Shown: piece by piece, positions 24,410 through 33,441 of the stretch | Numbering within the stretch: the stretch's first letter is position 1 | Layout: each line of letters starts with the position of its first letter | Source of the DNA: JAUYMM01 sp049301455 | GTDB lineage: Bacteria > Patescibacteriota > Microgenomatia > UBA8517 | Assembly (NCBI GenBank): GCA_049301455.1 | Contig: JBAQKY010000029.1 | Location: forward strand, 44,338 to 108,337 | DNA: 64,000 nucleotides | Direction: 5' to 3' | Notes under the pieces: model-generated | The model's input: the letters and a program-made list of their open reading frames with translations, nothing else | Told to the model about the DNA's origin: nothing | Database searches by the model: none | Translations under genes and position numbers: made by a program

Positions 24410-25645
24410 ATGTTAGATATAAAATTCATTCGTGAAAATGCAGATCTTGTTAAAACTGCGACTAAAAATAAAGGTTTTGATGCTACTGTGGTTGATAAAC
24501 TTCTTGAAATAGATAAAGAAAGAAGAAAATTAATTCAAGAAACAGAAGAAATTAGAGCAAAGAAAAACAAATTGACAAAAGATGATATCGAAGAAGGAAA
24601 GAAACTTAAGATTGAATTAAAAGAGTTAGAAGAAAAGTTAAAAATGGCTGAATTAGAATATGAAAAACTTCTTTGGTTAGTTCCAAATGTTCCATCTTCT
24701 AAGTCTCCAGTTGGTAAAAATGATTCCGAAAATGTAGAAATAAAAAAATGGGGAACTCCAAGAATATTTGATTTTGAAGCAAAGGATCATGTTGAATTAG
24801 GAAACAATCTTGGTATCTTAAATTTTGAAGTTGGTGCAAAAGTTGCAGGATCACAGTTTTACTTTTTATATGGTGATGGTGCACTTTTAGAACTTGCATT
24901 AACTCACTATGTTTTTGACAAACTTTCAAAGAAGGGATTTTTACCCGTTATGACTCCTGACTTAGCTAAATCAAGATATTACTTAGGTACTGGTTATGCA
25001 CCAAAAGGCGATGAAGCTCAAACATACACAATAGAAGGCCAAGACTTAGGGTTAATTGCAACTGCAGAAGTCACACTTGCTGGAAGTCATGCTGACGAAG
25101 TTATACCTGAAGAGAAATTACCAATAAAATATATTGGCTATTCACACTGTTTCAGACAAGAAGCTGGCGCATATGGAAAATACTCAAAGGGGTTATATAG
25201 AGTTCATCAATTTTCAAAAACAGAAATGTTTGTATATTGTAAACCTGAAGATTCAGAAAGAATTCATGAAGAACTCTTAGCAATTGAAGAAGAAATATAC
25301 CAAGAGCTTGAACTCCCTTACAGAGTTTTAGAAATGTGTACGGGTGATTTAGGAGCAATGGCCGCAAGAAAATTTGATGTCGAAGTCTGGATGCCTGGAA
25401 GAAATGATTATGGTGAAGTTACTTCAACTTCAAATTGTACAGATTTCCAAGCAAGAAATTTAAATATTAAATATAAAAAGAAGAGTGGAGAAACAGATTT
25501 TGTTCATATGCTAAATGGAACTGCTGTTGTTATGTCACGTGTTCCAGTTGCTATACTTGAAAATTATCAAAATGAGGATGGGTCAGTAACTATTCCAACA
25601 GTACTTCAAAAGTGGATGGGTAAAGAAAAAATTGTATTGAGATAA
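24410..25645 (+). CDS. serS: Seryl-tRNA synthetase
   Basis: A 411-residue class II synthetase. The N-terminal long coiled-coil arm (about 25-105) binds the tRNA-Ser variable arm. The catalytic core shows ALTHYVFDKL, TAEVTLAGSHADE, the motif 2 region YSHCFRQEAGAYGKYSKGLYRVHQF, and EVTSTSNCTDFQARNLNIKY, with motif 3 near NGTAVVMSRVPVAILENYQ. The usual GSA(L)A.xR motif 3 reads GTAVVMSR here, a small variation. TATACT (24398-24403) ends 6 nt before the ATG. Confidence 0.96.
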   Translation: MLDIKFIRENADLVKTATKNKGFDATVVDKLLEIDKERRKLIQETEEIRAKKNKLTKDDIEEGKKLKIELKELEEKLKMAELEYEKLLWLVPNVPSSKSPVGKNDSENVEIKKWGTPRIFDFEAKDHVELGNNLGILNFEVGAKVAGSQFYFLYGDGALLELALTHYVFDKLSKKGFLPVMTPDLAKSRYYLGTGYAPKGDEAQTYTIEGQDLGLIATAEVTLAGSHADEVIPEEKLPIKYIGYSHCFRQEAGAYGKYSKGLYRVHQFSKTEMFVYCKPEDSERIHEELLAIEEEIYQELELPYRVLEMCTGDLGAMAARKFDVEVWMPGRNDYGEVTSTSNCTDFQARNLNIKYKKKSGETDFVHMLNGTAVVMSRVPVAILENYQNEDGSVTIPTVLQKWMGKEKIVLR

Positions 25646-25658
25646 ATTTTTTAATAGA

Positions 25659-27455
25659 ATGAAAAAAATTATTCCAGAAATCAAAAGAACGTTGGGGCTT
25701 GTGAAGTGGGTCCTCTCTATATATTTTAAAAATTACCCTGTATCCATGTCAGTTTTTTTTGTAACTGAATTGATATCGTCTGTTGGTAATTTAATTAATG
25801 CATATATCTTGGCATTAGTAACAGATCAGGCAGTTCAGCTGTTACAAGACAAATCATTAGATATAAGTAGGTTTTTGCCAACAACACTTTTAATAATTGG
25901 ATCTTATCTATTTTTTGAGATTATTAGAATTATTAATCGACATGTGTGGCGAATGATCACATATCAAGATCATTATATGTTGAGGAAGATACTTGCAAAA
26001 AGACTAGAGTATTTAGGTATCCAAAACTTGGAAAATCCAGAGGTTTCAAACAAATCACAGAGATTTAATGAAGAGATAGGTAATATTGGAGGATTTCTTG
26101 AAATGACAATAATAATTATTACTGGATTCTTTACCTTTGTGAGCGCTGGAATTGTCCTTGTGAACACAATTCCATTTGTCGCTGCACTGTTTGCATTTGT
26201 AATGATTTTCCAACTGATGATTAATCAAAAGTTTATACGAGAAATGTGGATTCTAAGCAGAGACTCAACAGAGGATAGAAGAAAAAACAGCACAAATTTA
26301 AGTTTGCTTTCAGAACCTGCCCCACTTAAAGAACTAATTCTGTCTCAAGGTTCTGAGTATCTTACAAACAAATTTAACACATATTTAGATTGGATTGTTT
26401 CAAGAGTTTCTTCAATTAGAACAAAGTGGTCATTCTGGCAGGTTATAAGTAAAATTTTAGACGGATCTGTTTTCGGTTACGGAATTGTTGTAATTCTAAA
26501 AAGGCTTGTGTCCGGAACTATCAGTATAGGACAACTGACGTTTGAAGTAAGGTCGTTAAGAATATTTGCAGATTCTTTTGCAGGTTTTACTTCAAACATT
26601 GTTGCGTTAAGAGAAAGTTCTGTTAGATTGAGTGATGTATATGAATTATTTTCGAAATATAGCCCTGAGGCAGATGGAGAAACAAGTATTAAAGAAGGCG
26701 CGCCAGAAATAAAATTTGAAAATGTTTTATTTAAATATCCAAATTCAGAAAAATTAATATTTAAAGGTATAGACCTAACAATTAAGCCTGGTGAAAAAAT
26801 AGCAATTGTAGGTGAAAATGGAGCAGGAAAGACAACTTTAGTAAAACTTCTTTGTAGAATTTATAGGGTAAATGGTGGGGATATCAAACTAAACAATGTA
26901 AATATAAATGATACTAAAATTTTAAGTTGGTATAAAAATGTGGCGATCTTGTTTCAAGACTATACAGCCTATACTCACCTAACAGTTAAAGAAAATATTG
27001 AAGTAGATAGTAGAAACAAAATAACAACTAATGAAACAGTAGTCGATTCGCTTAAAAAGGCGAATGCGTTTTCTTTTGTTGAAAAGTATAAAAACGGTAT
27101 TAATCAAATTCTTTCAGAAAGATACAAAGATGGAATTAGGCCATCGACAGGACAATGGCAGAAGATTGCAATTGCAAGAGTGTTCCATAGAAATTCTCCT
27201 GTTTTAATTCTTGACGAACCAACTGCTTCAATTGATGCTGTGGCAGAAGCAAAAATATTTGATAATATCTATAAATTTGCAAAAGACAAAACTGTTATTA
27301 TTATTTCTCACAGATTTTCAACAGTTAGAAACGCAGATAGAATAATTGTCCTAGATAAAGGAAAAATAATTGAACAAGGAAGTCATGAAGAACTTCTAAA
27401 AAATAATGGTAAATATGCAAGAGCATTTAAACTCCAAGCAAGAGGGTATCAGTAA
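25659..27455 (+). CDS. ABC exporter half-transporter (fused TMD-NBD)
   Basis: A 598-residue protein with six transmembrane helices in the first about 330 residues and an ATPase domain from about 350. Walker A is GENGAGKTT, Walker B is PVLILDEPTASID and the switch His is in IIISHRFSTV. The signature motif, normally LSGGQ, reads PSTGQWQKIAIAR, so the first glycine is replaced while the Gln is kept. It would act as a homodimer, or with a partner not seen here. Substrate unknown. It follows serS by 13 nt and is convergent with rarA. Confidence 0.85.
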   Translation: MKKIIPEIKRTLGLVKWVLSIYFKNYPVSMSVFFVTELISSVGNLINAYILALVTDQAVQLLQDKSLDISRFLPTTLLIIGSYLFFEIIRIINRHVWRMITYQDHYMLRKILAKRLEYLGIQNLENPEVSNKSQRFNEEIGNIGGFLEMTIIIITGFFTFVSAGIVLVNTIPFVAALFAFVMIFQLMINQKFIREMWILSRDSTEDRRKNSTNLSLLSEPAPLKELILSQGSEYLTNKFNTYLDWIVSRVSSIRTKWSFWQVISKILDGSVFGYGIVVILKRLVSGTISIGQLTFEVRSLRIFADSFAGFTSNIVALRESSVRLSDVYELFSKYSPEADGETSIKEGAPEIKFENVLFKYPNSEKLIFKGIDLTIKPGEKIAIVGENGAGKTTLVKLLCRIYRVNGGDIKLNNVNINDTKILSWYKNVAILFQDYTAYTHLTVKENIEVDSRNKITTNETVVDSLKKANAFSFVEKYKNGINQILSERYKDGIRPSTGQWQKIAIARVFHRNSPVLILDEPTASIDAVAEAKIFDNIYKFAKDKTVIIISHRFSTVRNADRIIVLDKGKIIEQGSHEELLKNNGKYARAFKLQARGYQ

Positions 27456-27458
27456 AAA

Positions 27459-28598
27459 TTATTCTTTGTAATATTTCTTGTCTTTCAACCTAGATGGCAG
27501 TAAGGTTTCTTTGTTGTACATTTCGTAACCTTTGCCATAGCCTGCATTTTTCATCAATTTTGTAACAGGGTTTCTAAGGTTTAACGGTATTGGAAGGTTT
27601 CCAAATACTTCAACATCACTCATTGCCAGATTCAAAGCGTCGTAACTAGATCTATTCTTCTTGGCTGATGCTAAATAAACAACACCGTGCGCAAGATTTA
27701 TACGGCATTCAGGTAATCCTATTATTTCGCAACTTCTAAATACTTCGTTTGCAACTACAAGTGCTGTAGGTTGTGCCATCCCAATGTCTTCGGATGCAAA
27801 AATCACCATTCTTCTTGCAATATATAGAGGGTCTTGTCCTGCTGATATCATTCGGGCAAGGTAGTAAAGTGCTGCGTCAACATTTGATGCTCTCATAGAC
27901 TTAATAAAGGCAGATATGGTGTCGTAAAAATTGTCGCCATTCTTATCAAAAACTAAAGCTCGTTTTTGCATAGCTTCTTCTATGTCTTTAGTTTTTAATA
28001 ATTTACTAACATTAATTTGTGAGGCAAGTTCTAAAGTATTTATTAAAATCCTGGCGTCACCGTTTGAGGAATTTATCAAAAACTCTTGTCCTTTCTTGTC
28101 AACCTTTATTTTTAGGTGTTTTGTAACTTTGCCTACAATTTCGTTTAAGTTGTCTTCGTTAAGTTGATTTAAAATTAAAACTCTACATCGTGAAAGTAGT
28201 GGAGAAATTACTTCAAAAGATGGATTTTCTGTTGTTGCACCAATTAAGATAATGTTTCCATTTTCAACGTGTGGAAGTAGTTTGTCTTGCTGTGCTTTGT
28301 TAAACCTGTGAATCTCATCCAAGAATATAATAGGTTTTTCAGAAATAACACCTTCAATATCTTTTACTTTTGTATTTACTGCTGAAAATTCATAAAACTT
28401 TCGATTTAGTTTTTTTGCAATAATTCTTGCTAGGGTGGTCTTGCCTACACCTGATGGTCCCCACATTATCAATGAGGGCAATCTTGTTGAATCGATTGCC
28501 AGAAGTTTTGTGATAATGCCATTCTCGCCAACTAAATGCTCTTGGCCGATGAAGTCAGAAAGTTTTGATGGTCTTAGTATTTCAGCTAGTGGTTGCAT
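27459..28598 (-). CDS. rarA: Replication-associated recombination protein RarA (MgsA)
   Basis: A 379-residue AAA+ ATPase of the clamp-loader group acting at stalled forks. It starts with the family opening AEILRPSKLSDFIGQEHL. Walker A is WGPSGVGKTTLA, Walker B is IIFLDEIHRFNKAQQD, sensor 1 is ATTENPSFE, and the region NSSNGDARILINTLE and the C-terminal tetramerisation domain (ASEDIGMAQPTALVVANEV) are present. TATACT on the minus strand (28610-28605) ends 6 nt before the ATG. The 119-nt divergent spacer holds three 21-bp-spaced repeats. Confidence 0.94.
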   Translation of the reverse strand: MQPLAEILRPSKLSDFIGQEHLVGENGIITKLLAIDSTRLPSLIMWGPSGVGKTTLARIIAKKLNRKFYEFSAVNTKVKDIEGVISEKPIIFLDEIHRFNKAQQDKLLPHVENGNIILIGATTENPSFEVISPLLSRCRVLILNQLNEDNLNEIVGKVTKHLKIKVDKKGQEFLINSSNGDARILINTLELASQINVSKLLKTKDIEEAMQKRALVFDKNGDNFYDTISAFIKSMRASNVDAALYYLARMISAGQDPLYIARRMVIFASEDIGMAQPTALVVANEVFRSCEIIGLPECRINLAHGVVYLASAKKNRSSYDALNLAMSDVEVFGNLPIPLNLRNPVTKLMKNAGYGKGYEMYNKETLLPSRLKDKKYYKE

Positions 28599-28604
28599 AC
28601 AAAC

Positions 28605-28610
28605 AGTATA
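28605..28610 (-). promoter_or_regulatory. -10 box of rarA
   Basis: On the minus strand the hexamer reads TATACT and ends 6 nt before the rarA ATG, which predicts a transcript starting at the ATG. Confidence 0.6.
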
Positions 28611-28629
28611 ATCCGAATATTAAACGAAG

Positions 28630-28683
28630 TAAACAAGTTGATACTTCGTATAAACAAGTTGATACCCTGTATAAACAAGTTTG
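28630..28683. repeat. Three direct repeats at 21-bp spacing between rarA and its divergent neighbour
   Basis: TAAACAAGTTGATAC occurs exactly at 28630-28644 and 28651-28665. A third partial copy, TAAACAAGTT, starts at 28672 and then diverges. The period is 21 bp, two helical turns, placing all copies on one face of the DNA. The array lies 32 nt from the rarA start and 35 nt from the divergent start, between two -10 boxes. This is typical of a cooperative regulator site. Confidence 0.7.
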
Positions 28684-28705
28684 CTTCTGTGAAGTAAAAA
28701 AATAG

Positions 28706-28711
28706 TATAAT
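28706..28711 (+). promoter_or_regulatory. -10 box of spermidine-synthase-like gene
   Basis: TATAAT ends 6 nt before the ATG at 28718. It is 24 nt beyond the last direct repeat, so a protein bound there would sit at or near the -35 region. Confidence 0.65.
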
Positions 28712-28717
28712 TCTATT

Positions 28718-29314
28718 ATGTTAGGAACTAAAATTTTAGAAGAGAGAGATTCAAAATATAACGGTCACTTAAGAGTTCTTCGAACATGGGGAATGGGAAA
28801 TTATATTCAAGCGGGCGGGCTAACCCAGTCAGGTGGAATAGTTGAAAGTATTTGGAAAAGTACATTAAAAATAGTTAAAAATAAAGAAATTAAATCAATT
28901 TTAATATTAGGTCTGGGTGGAGGGACACTTGGAAAATTACTACGCAATAAATATCCAAATGCAAAAATTACTGGAGTTGAGATCGACCCGATCATGATCG
29001 AATTAGGTAAAAAATATTTAGACTTAGATAAATACAATATTGATATAAAAATTGAAGATACAAACAAATTTAAATTTGGTGAATATGATTTAGTGATTGT
29101 TGATATGTATTCAGGTGATAACTTTCCAAAAGAATTTGAGAGTGAAAAATTTTTAAAAAAGTTAACAAAATTTAAAACAGTAATTATAAATAGATTATAT
29201 TTTGGAGACAAAAGGCCTGATACTGTTAGATTTGGTAATAAACTAGAAAAAATTTTTAGTAAAGTAACTTGGTTTTATCCAGAGGCAAACTTGATGTTCA
29301 TTTGTGGGTATTAA
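28718..29314 (+). CDS. Spermidine synthase-like / class I methyltransferase-fold protein
   Basis: A 198-residue Rossmann-fold protein. Motif I is ILILGLGGGTLGKLL, followed by ITGVEIDPIMIELGKKYL (acidic residue binding SAM or decarboxylated SAM) and YDLVIVDMYSGDNFP. The spacing resembles the spermidine synthase core, but at 198 residues it lacks the usual N-terminal beta domain and full polyamine pocket. Such trimmed proteins are common and their substrates are mostly unknown. It is followed after 23 nt by secA. Confidence 0.75.
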   Translation: MLGTKILEERDSKYNGHLRVLRTWGMGNYIQAGGLTQSGGIVESIWKSTLKIVKNKEIKSILILGLGGGTLGKLLRNKYPNAKITGVEIDPIMIELGKKYLDLDKYNIDIKIEDTNKFKFGEYDLVIVDMYSGDNFPKEFESEKFLKKLTKFKTVIINRLYFGDKRPDTVRFGNKLEKIFSKVTWFYPEANLMFICGY

Positions 29315-29337
29315 AATGCTAGAATGGGTATTCAAGT

Positions 29338-31989
29338 ATGTTTAAAAATTTATTTGGTTTTTTAGACCTCAACAAAAGGGAAGTAGATAGGTTAGATAAA
29401 ACTGTAGCTTTAATTAATAATTCAGAATCAAAATTCAAAAAGTTAAAAGATGACGATTTTGTCAAAGAAACTGAGAAATTAAAGAAAAAGGCTGAGAGTG
29501 ATGAAAAATTAGACACAATTTTACCTGATGCTTTTGCACTTGCTCGTGAAGCTTCACTTAGAATTTTAGGTCAACGACATTACGATGTTCAGTTAATGGC
29601 AGCAACTGCATTGTTTGAAGGTAAAATAGTAGAACAAAAAACAGGTGAAGGTAAAACGTTGTCTGCTGTTCCTGCTTTATATCTTCGTGCCTTAACTGGA
29701 AAAGGTGTTCACTTGGTTACTGTTAATGACTTTTTGGCAAGATTGGGTGCTGGTTGGAACGCTCCAGTATTTGCCCTCTTAGGTTTAACTACAGGGGTCA
29801 TAACACAGGAGAATAAATCTTTTAAGTATGATCCTAAGTTTACAGATAATAGTCATGGTGACGAAAGACTTTCTCATTTGAAACCATGTTCCAGAAAAGA
29901 AGCATATGCCTGTGATATTACATATGGTACAAACAATGAATTTGGTTTTGATTATCTTCGTGACAACATGGTTCAATCGCTTCCAGAAATGGTTCAAAGA
30001 GGTCATTATTTTGCAATTGTTGACGAGGTTGATTCAATTTTAATTGATGAAGCCAGAACCCCTTTAATTATTTCTGCTCCTGATACAGAACCAACACAAA
30101 AATATTACCAATTTGCACAGATTGTAGATAAATTACAATTAGATATAGATTTCAAAATTGATGAGAAGGCTAAATCAGCTTCCCTAACTGAAACAGGTAT
30201 TAGTAAGGTAGAAAAGATACTAGGTGTAGATAATTTATACGAGAAAGATTTTGAGAGTATTCATCATATAGAAAATGCGCTTCGTGCAAGGAGTCTTTAC
30301 CTTAAAGATCGCGATTATGTAGTTAATGATGCTGGTGTAACAATTGTTGATGAGTTTACAGGAAGACTTATGACAGGTAGACGTTGGAGTGATGGTCTTC
30401 ACCAAGCAGTTGAAGCAAAGGAGGGTGTAGTAATCCAACAAGAAAGTAAAACTCTGGCAACTATTTCATTTCAAAATTATTTCAGAATGTATGATCATCT
30501 GTCAGGTATGACAGGAACTGCTTCAACTGAAGCAGAAGAATTTAGAAAAATATATAAGCTTGATGTTGTGGCAATTCCAACGCATAGAGATAATATCAGA
30601 ATTGATGAAGGGGATTTGATTTATAAAACACTTTCAGGAAAATATAGTGCTATTGCTGCAGAGGTTGAAGAAAAATACAAAAACGGCCAACCTGTTTTAA
30701 TTGGTACTACCTCAATTGATAAAAATGTAATTATTTCTGATCTTCTTAAAAGAAGAAAAATACCACATAACGTTTTAAATGCAAAAAACCACGAAAAAGA
30801 AGCAGAGATTATCTCAAATGCTGGAAAATTAAAAGCTGTAACCGTTGCAACTAACATGGCAGGACGTGGGGTTGATATTATTTTGGGAGGTGCAAAACCC
30901 GATGACGGATCGTCAAAGAAACAAATCACAGATTGGGAAAGAGCCCATAAAGATGTCTTAAATGTTGGTGGCCTCCATGTTATTGGAACTGAACGACATG
31001 AATCAAGAAGAATAGATAATCAGTTAAGAGGAAGAGCAGGAAGACAAGGTGACCCAGGATCCTCAAAATTCTATCTTTCACTCGAAGATGATTTGATGAG
31101 AATTTTTGGTGGTGAACAGATTAAATCGTTAATGGATAGATTAAATATTCCTGATGATCAGCCAATTGAAAATCCATTAGTAAGCCGTGCTATTGAACAA
31201 TCACAAGTTAAAGTAGAAGGATTCCATTTTGATACAAGAAAAAGACTTGTTGAGTTTGACGACGTTGCTAACCAGCAAAGAGAAATTATATATAGTTTGA
31301 GAAAAAAAGTTTTAGAAAGTGAAAACTTAAAAGATGAAATTGATGAAAAATTGGGTAAGCACGCAGGAGTAATATCTCAGGCAATGGATGTTGAAGGAAT
31401 TGATTACGAGGCAATTGTGGCAGGATTTTTAGAAGTTATACCATTTGATCCGGAATCAACAAAAAAGTTCAAAGCAGAGCTTCAAAAAAGAGATAATCCA
31501 CAAGCAATTGAAGAATTTATAGAAGCAGTCTTTGCAGATATGCATAAATCAAGAGAGGGACAAGTGGGGGAAGTTACTATGCGTCAGATTGAAAAGTACG
31601 CATACCTTGGAGCAATTGATCACCATTGGATTGACCATATTGATGCAATTGACGATTTAAGAAGTGCAATTGGGTTACGTGCTTATGGTCAACGTGATCC
31701 ATTAATTGAATTTAAAGGTGAGGCGTATGAAATGTTTGAAAGCTTAAACAATAGAATTGATGAAGAAGTTGTGAGAAGAATATTTAGAATTGGGGTTAAT
31801 GCTAACCAGTCAGAAATTCCTACAAACTTGATGAGAGAAAATGTTGACACAAAAGATGGAACTGGATTGATAGAAAAGAAAGAAACAAAAAACAGCAATG
31901 TTAAGACTAATAAAATTGGAAGAAATGATCCTTGTTGGTGTGGGAGTGGAAAAAAATTCAAAAAATGTCACTTTCCAAAAGTTGGATAA
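29338..31989 (+). CDS. secA: Preprotein translocase ATPase SecA
   Basis: A 883-residue motor for Sec-dependent export. The helicase-like core has Walker A QKTGEGKTLSA, DEVDSILIDEARTPLIIS, the TNMAGRGVDI motif and QLRGRAGRQGDPGSS. The preprotein-crosslinking, scaffold and wing regions follow at normal length. The C-terminus ends in a SEC-C zinc motif, PCWCGSGKKFKKCH, of the SecB/ribosome-binding type. It underlies export of the many surface proteins in this window. The start has no strong -10 box at 6-7 nt; TAGAAT ends 12 nt upstream. Confidence 0.97.
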   Translation: MFKNLFGFLDLNKREVDRLDKTVALINNSESKFKKLKDDDFVKETEKLKKKAESDEKLDTILPDAFALAREASLRILGQRHYDVQLMAATALFEGKIVEQKTGEGKTLSAVPALYLRALTGKGVHLVTVNDFLARLGAGWNAPVFALLGLTTGVITQENKSFKYDPKFTDNSHGDERLSHLKPCSRKEAYACDITYGTNNEFGFDYLRDNMVQSLPEMVQRGHYFAIVDEVDSILIDEARTPLIISAPDTEPTQKYYQFAQIVDKLQLDIDFKIDEKAKSASLTETGISKVEKILGVDNLYEKDFESIHHIENALRARSLYLKDRDYVVNDAGVTIVDEFTGRLMTGRRWSDGLHQAVEAKEGVVIQQESKTLATISFQNYFRMYDHLSGMTGTASTEAEEFRKIYKLDVVAIPTHRDNIRIDEGDLIYKTLSGKYSAIAAEVEEKYKNGQPVLIGTTSIDKNVIISDLLKRRKIPHNVLNAKNHEKEAEIISNAGKLKAVTVATNMAGRGVDIILGGAKPDDGSSKKQITDWERAHKDVLNVGGLHVIGTERHESRRIDNQLRGRAGRQGDPGSSKFYLSLEDDLMRIFGGEQIKSLMDRLNIPDDQPIENPLVSRAIEQSQVKVEGFHFDTRKRLVEFDDVANQQREIIYSLRKKVLESENLKDEIDEKLGKHAGVISQAMDVEGIDYEAIVAGFLEVIPFDPESTKKFKAELQKRDNPQAIEEFIEAVFADMHKSREGQVGEVTMRQIEKYAYLGAIDHHWIDHIDAIDDLRSAIGLRAYGQRDPLIEFKGEAYEMFESLNNRIDEEVVRRIFRIGVNANQSEIPTNLMRENVDTKDGTGLIEKKETKNSNVKTNKIGRNDPCWCGSGKKFKKCHFPKVG

Positions 31990-31996
31990 ATTAAAT

Positions 31997-32395
31997 ATGA
32001 AAAGAATGTATTTTGCAACAAGTTTTAAGTTTAAAGACGAATATTTGAACATATACCAAAAACTGAAGGTCTATTTAGATGAAAAATATGGGATTGAATT
32101 ATATTCGTTTGTTTTTGAATACAAAGGAGATGTCGAGGACCATAAAATGATGAAGGCTGATTTCATCGAAATGGACAAATCAGGCTTGATAATAGCAGAG
32201 GCGAGTCACAAGTCAATTGGAGTAGGAGTTGAGGTCGGATATTTTAAGGCACAACATAAGAACGTTATTTATCTTCATAAGCAAAATACTGAAATTGAAA
32301 ACATAATTAACGGGGTTTCTGATTATGTTATTGATTATTCAGATGTTGATGACATAATAAATTGGTTTGATAAAAATTGCGATAAATTAAACTAA
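31997..32395 (+). CDS. Nucleoside 2-deoxyribosyltransferase-like protein
   Basis: About 132 residues with a Rossmann-like fold. The signature is IIAEASHKSIGVGVEVGYF, comparable to the AExSxPSxGxGxExGxA motif of the nucleoside deoxyribosyltransferase and deoxynucleoside-monophosphate N-hydrolase group, with the catalytic Glu. The opening KRMYFATSFK also fits. An in-frame start at 31898 would lie inside secA. I chose 31997, 8 nt after the secA stop and matching the family N-terminus. The substrate is not determined. Confidence 0.75.
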   Translation: MKRMYFATSFKFKDEYLNIYQKLKVYLDEKYGIELYSFVFEYKGDVEDHKMMKADFIEMDKSGLIIAEASHKSIGVGVEVGYFKAQHKNVIYLHKQNTEIENIINGVSDYVIDYSDVDDIINWFDKNCDKLN

Positions 32396-32396
32396 T

Positions 32397-32918
32397 ATGC
32401 AAGAAACAAAATCAGGACTATTAAGTTATTTAGGCTATGGTTTTACCATTGCTCTTGCTACTTTTGGAACAGTTTATTTTTTAAACTATTCAAACAACAA
32501 ATCAAATGCAGAAGTTGTAGCAACATCTACACCTAAAACAGTAGTTGCAGAAAAAGATATTGTAGTGGAAAATAATGATATGCAAGAAAATGTAACAGAA
32601 TTAAAAATTGAAGATTTAGTAGTTGGAACAGGTGCAGAAGCAGTTGCTGGAAAGTTAATCTCAGTTCATTACACAGGAACTCTTACAAATGGTACAAAGT
32701 TTGATTCTTCAAAAGACAGAGGAGAACCATTTGAATTTACATTGGGTGCAGGTCAAGTTATCCAAGGTTGGGATAAAGGATTTGCTGGCATGAAAATTGG
32801 TGGAAAAAGAAAGTTAACAATTCCATCAGACATGGGCTATGGTGCACAAGGTGCCGGTGGTGTTATTCCTCCAAATGCTACTTTAATTTTTGAAGTAGAA
32901 CTTCTTGGTGTTAAGTAA
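32397..32918 (+). CDS. Membrane-anchored FKBP-type peptidyl-prolyl isomerase
   Basis: The protein has 173 residues. An N-terminal helix (about 11-28) anchors an extracytoplasmic FKBP domain (about 66-173). It is complete: VHYTGTLTNGTKFDSS, GEPFEFTLGAGQVIQGWDKG, GGKRKLTIPSDMGYG and IPPNATLIFEVELL. The Tyr, Phe, Asp and Trp pocket residues are present, so it should be an active prolyl isomerase assisting folding of secreted proteins. It abuts its neighbours (1 nt before; 1-nt overlap after). Confidence 0.92.
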   Translation: MQETKSGLLSYLGYGFTIALATFGTVYFLNYSNNKSNAEVVATSTPKTVVAEKDIVVENNDMQENVTELKIEDLVVGTGAEAVAGKLISVHYTGTLTNGTKFDSSKDRGEPFEFTLGAGQVIQGWDKGFAGMKIGGKRKLTIPSDMGYGAQGAGGVIPPNATLIFEVELLGVK

Positions 32919-33424
32919 TGAACGAAAAAGTTATTGTCAAAGACCTCATGCAAGATGGTTATGTTTATTTTTTAACTGAACCAGAAGGGAAAAATTTTGA
33001 TCCTCTATTCAAACCAGATTTAACTCCAAAAGAAATGCTTGAACTTGGAGTTTTTGGTGGAAAATACATGACTGATTGTAAAGATGAGTTTCCTACTGAT
33101 TGGTTTAAAAAAGCAAAATTATGTCATGAGTTTCATGATCCAAAATTAAATTTTTTTGGAGTTAGTGCAAGTCAACCGCTTTCTATTTGGAGACAAAAAG
33201 GTTGGATCCATGAAGATGATCCAAGAGGTTGGTTCCAGTGGTACTGCAGATATTACATGGGTAGAAGAAACGAATCTGAAGATGGTAGACAGATTAAAAG
33301 ATGGTCGGCAATGAAACGGCATTTATCTCAATTGGTCAAAAATTGTATTTCTGAAGATTGGTCTTGTAGAAGAAAACAAAGACAAGCCCTGTTGCATTGG
33401 GCATATGACACAAGAAAGATATAA
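32918..33424 (+). CDS. Conserved Trp/Tyr/Arg-rich hypothetical protein
   Basis: A 168-residue soluble protein rich in aromatic and basic residues. I recognise the overall pattern (KEMLELGVFGGKYMTDCKDEFP, QPLSIWRQKGWI, DPRGWFQWYCRYYMGRR, RQRQALLHWAYD) as a widespread conserved family also found in fungi and plants, without a known function. No catalytic triad or metal site is obvious, although several Cys and His are present. Its ATG overlaps the FKBP stop by 1 nt, indicating cotranscription. Confidence 0.75.
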   Translation: MNEKVIVKDLMQDGYVYFLTEPEGKNFDPLFKPDLTPKEMLELGVFGGKYMTDCKDEFPTDWFKKAKLCHEFHDPKLNFFGVSASQPLSIWRQKGWIHEDDPRGWFQWYCRYYMGRRNESEDGRQIKRWSAMKRHLSQLVKNCISEDWSCRRKQRQALLHWAYDTRKI

Positions 33425-33441
33425 TGTGGTATTATTAGTGT

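Noticed and set aside
28630..28683. Possible CRISPR array
   Set aside because: Only three short repeats at a 21-bp period, with spacers of about 6 nt and no cas genes; it fits a regulator site.
31898..31996. Upstream in-frame extension of the deoxyribosyltransferase-like gene
   Set aside because: It lies inside secA, and the added residues match no family. The ATG at 31997 gives the normal N-terminus.
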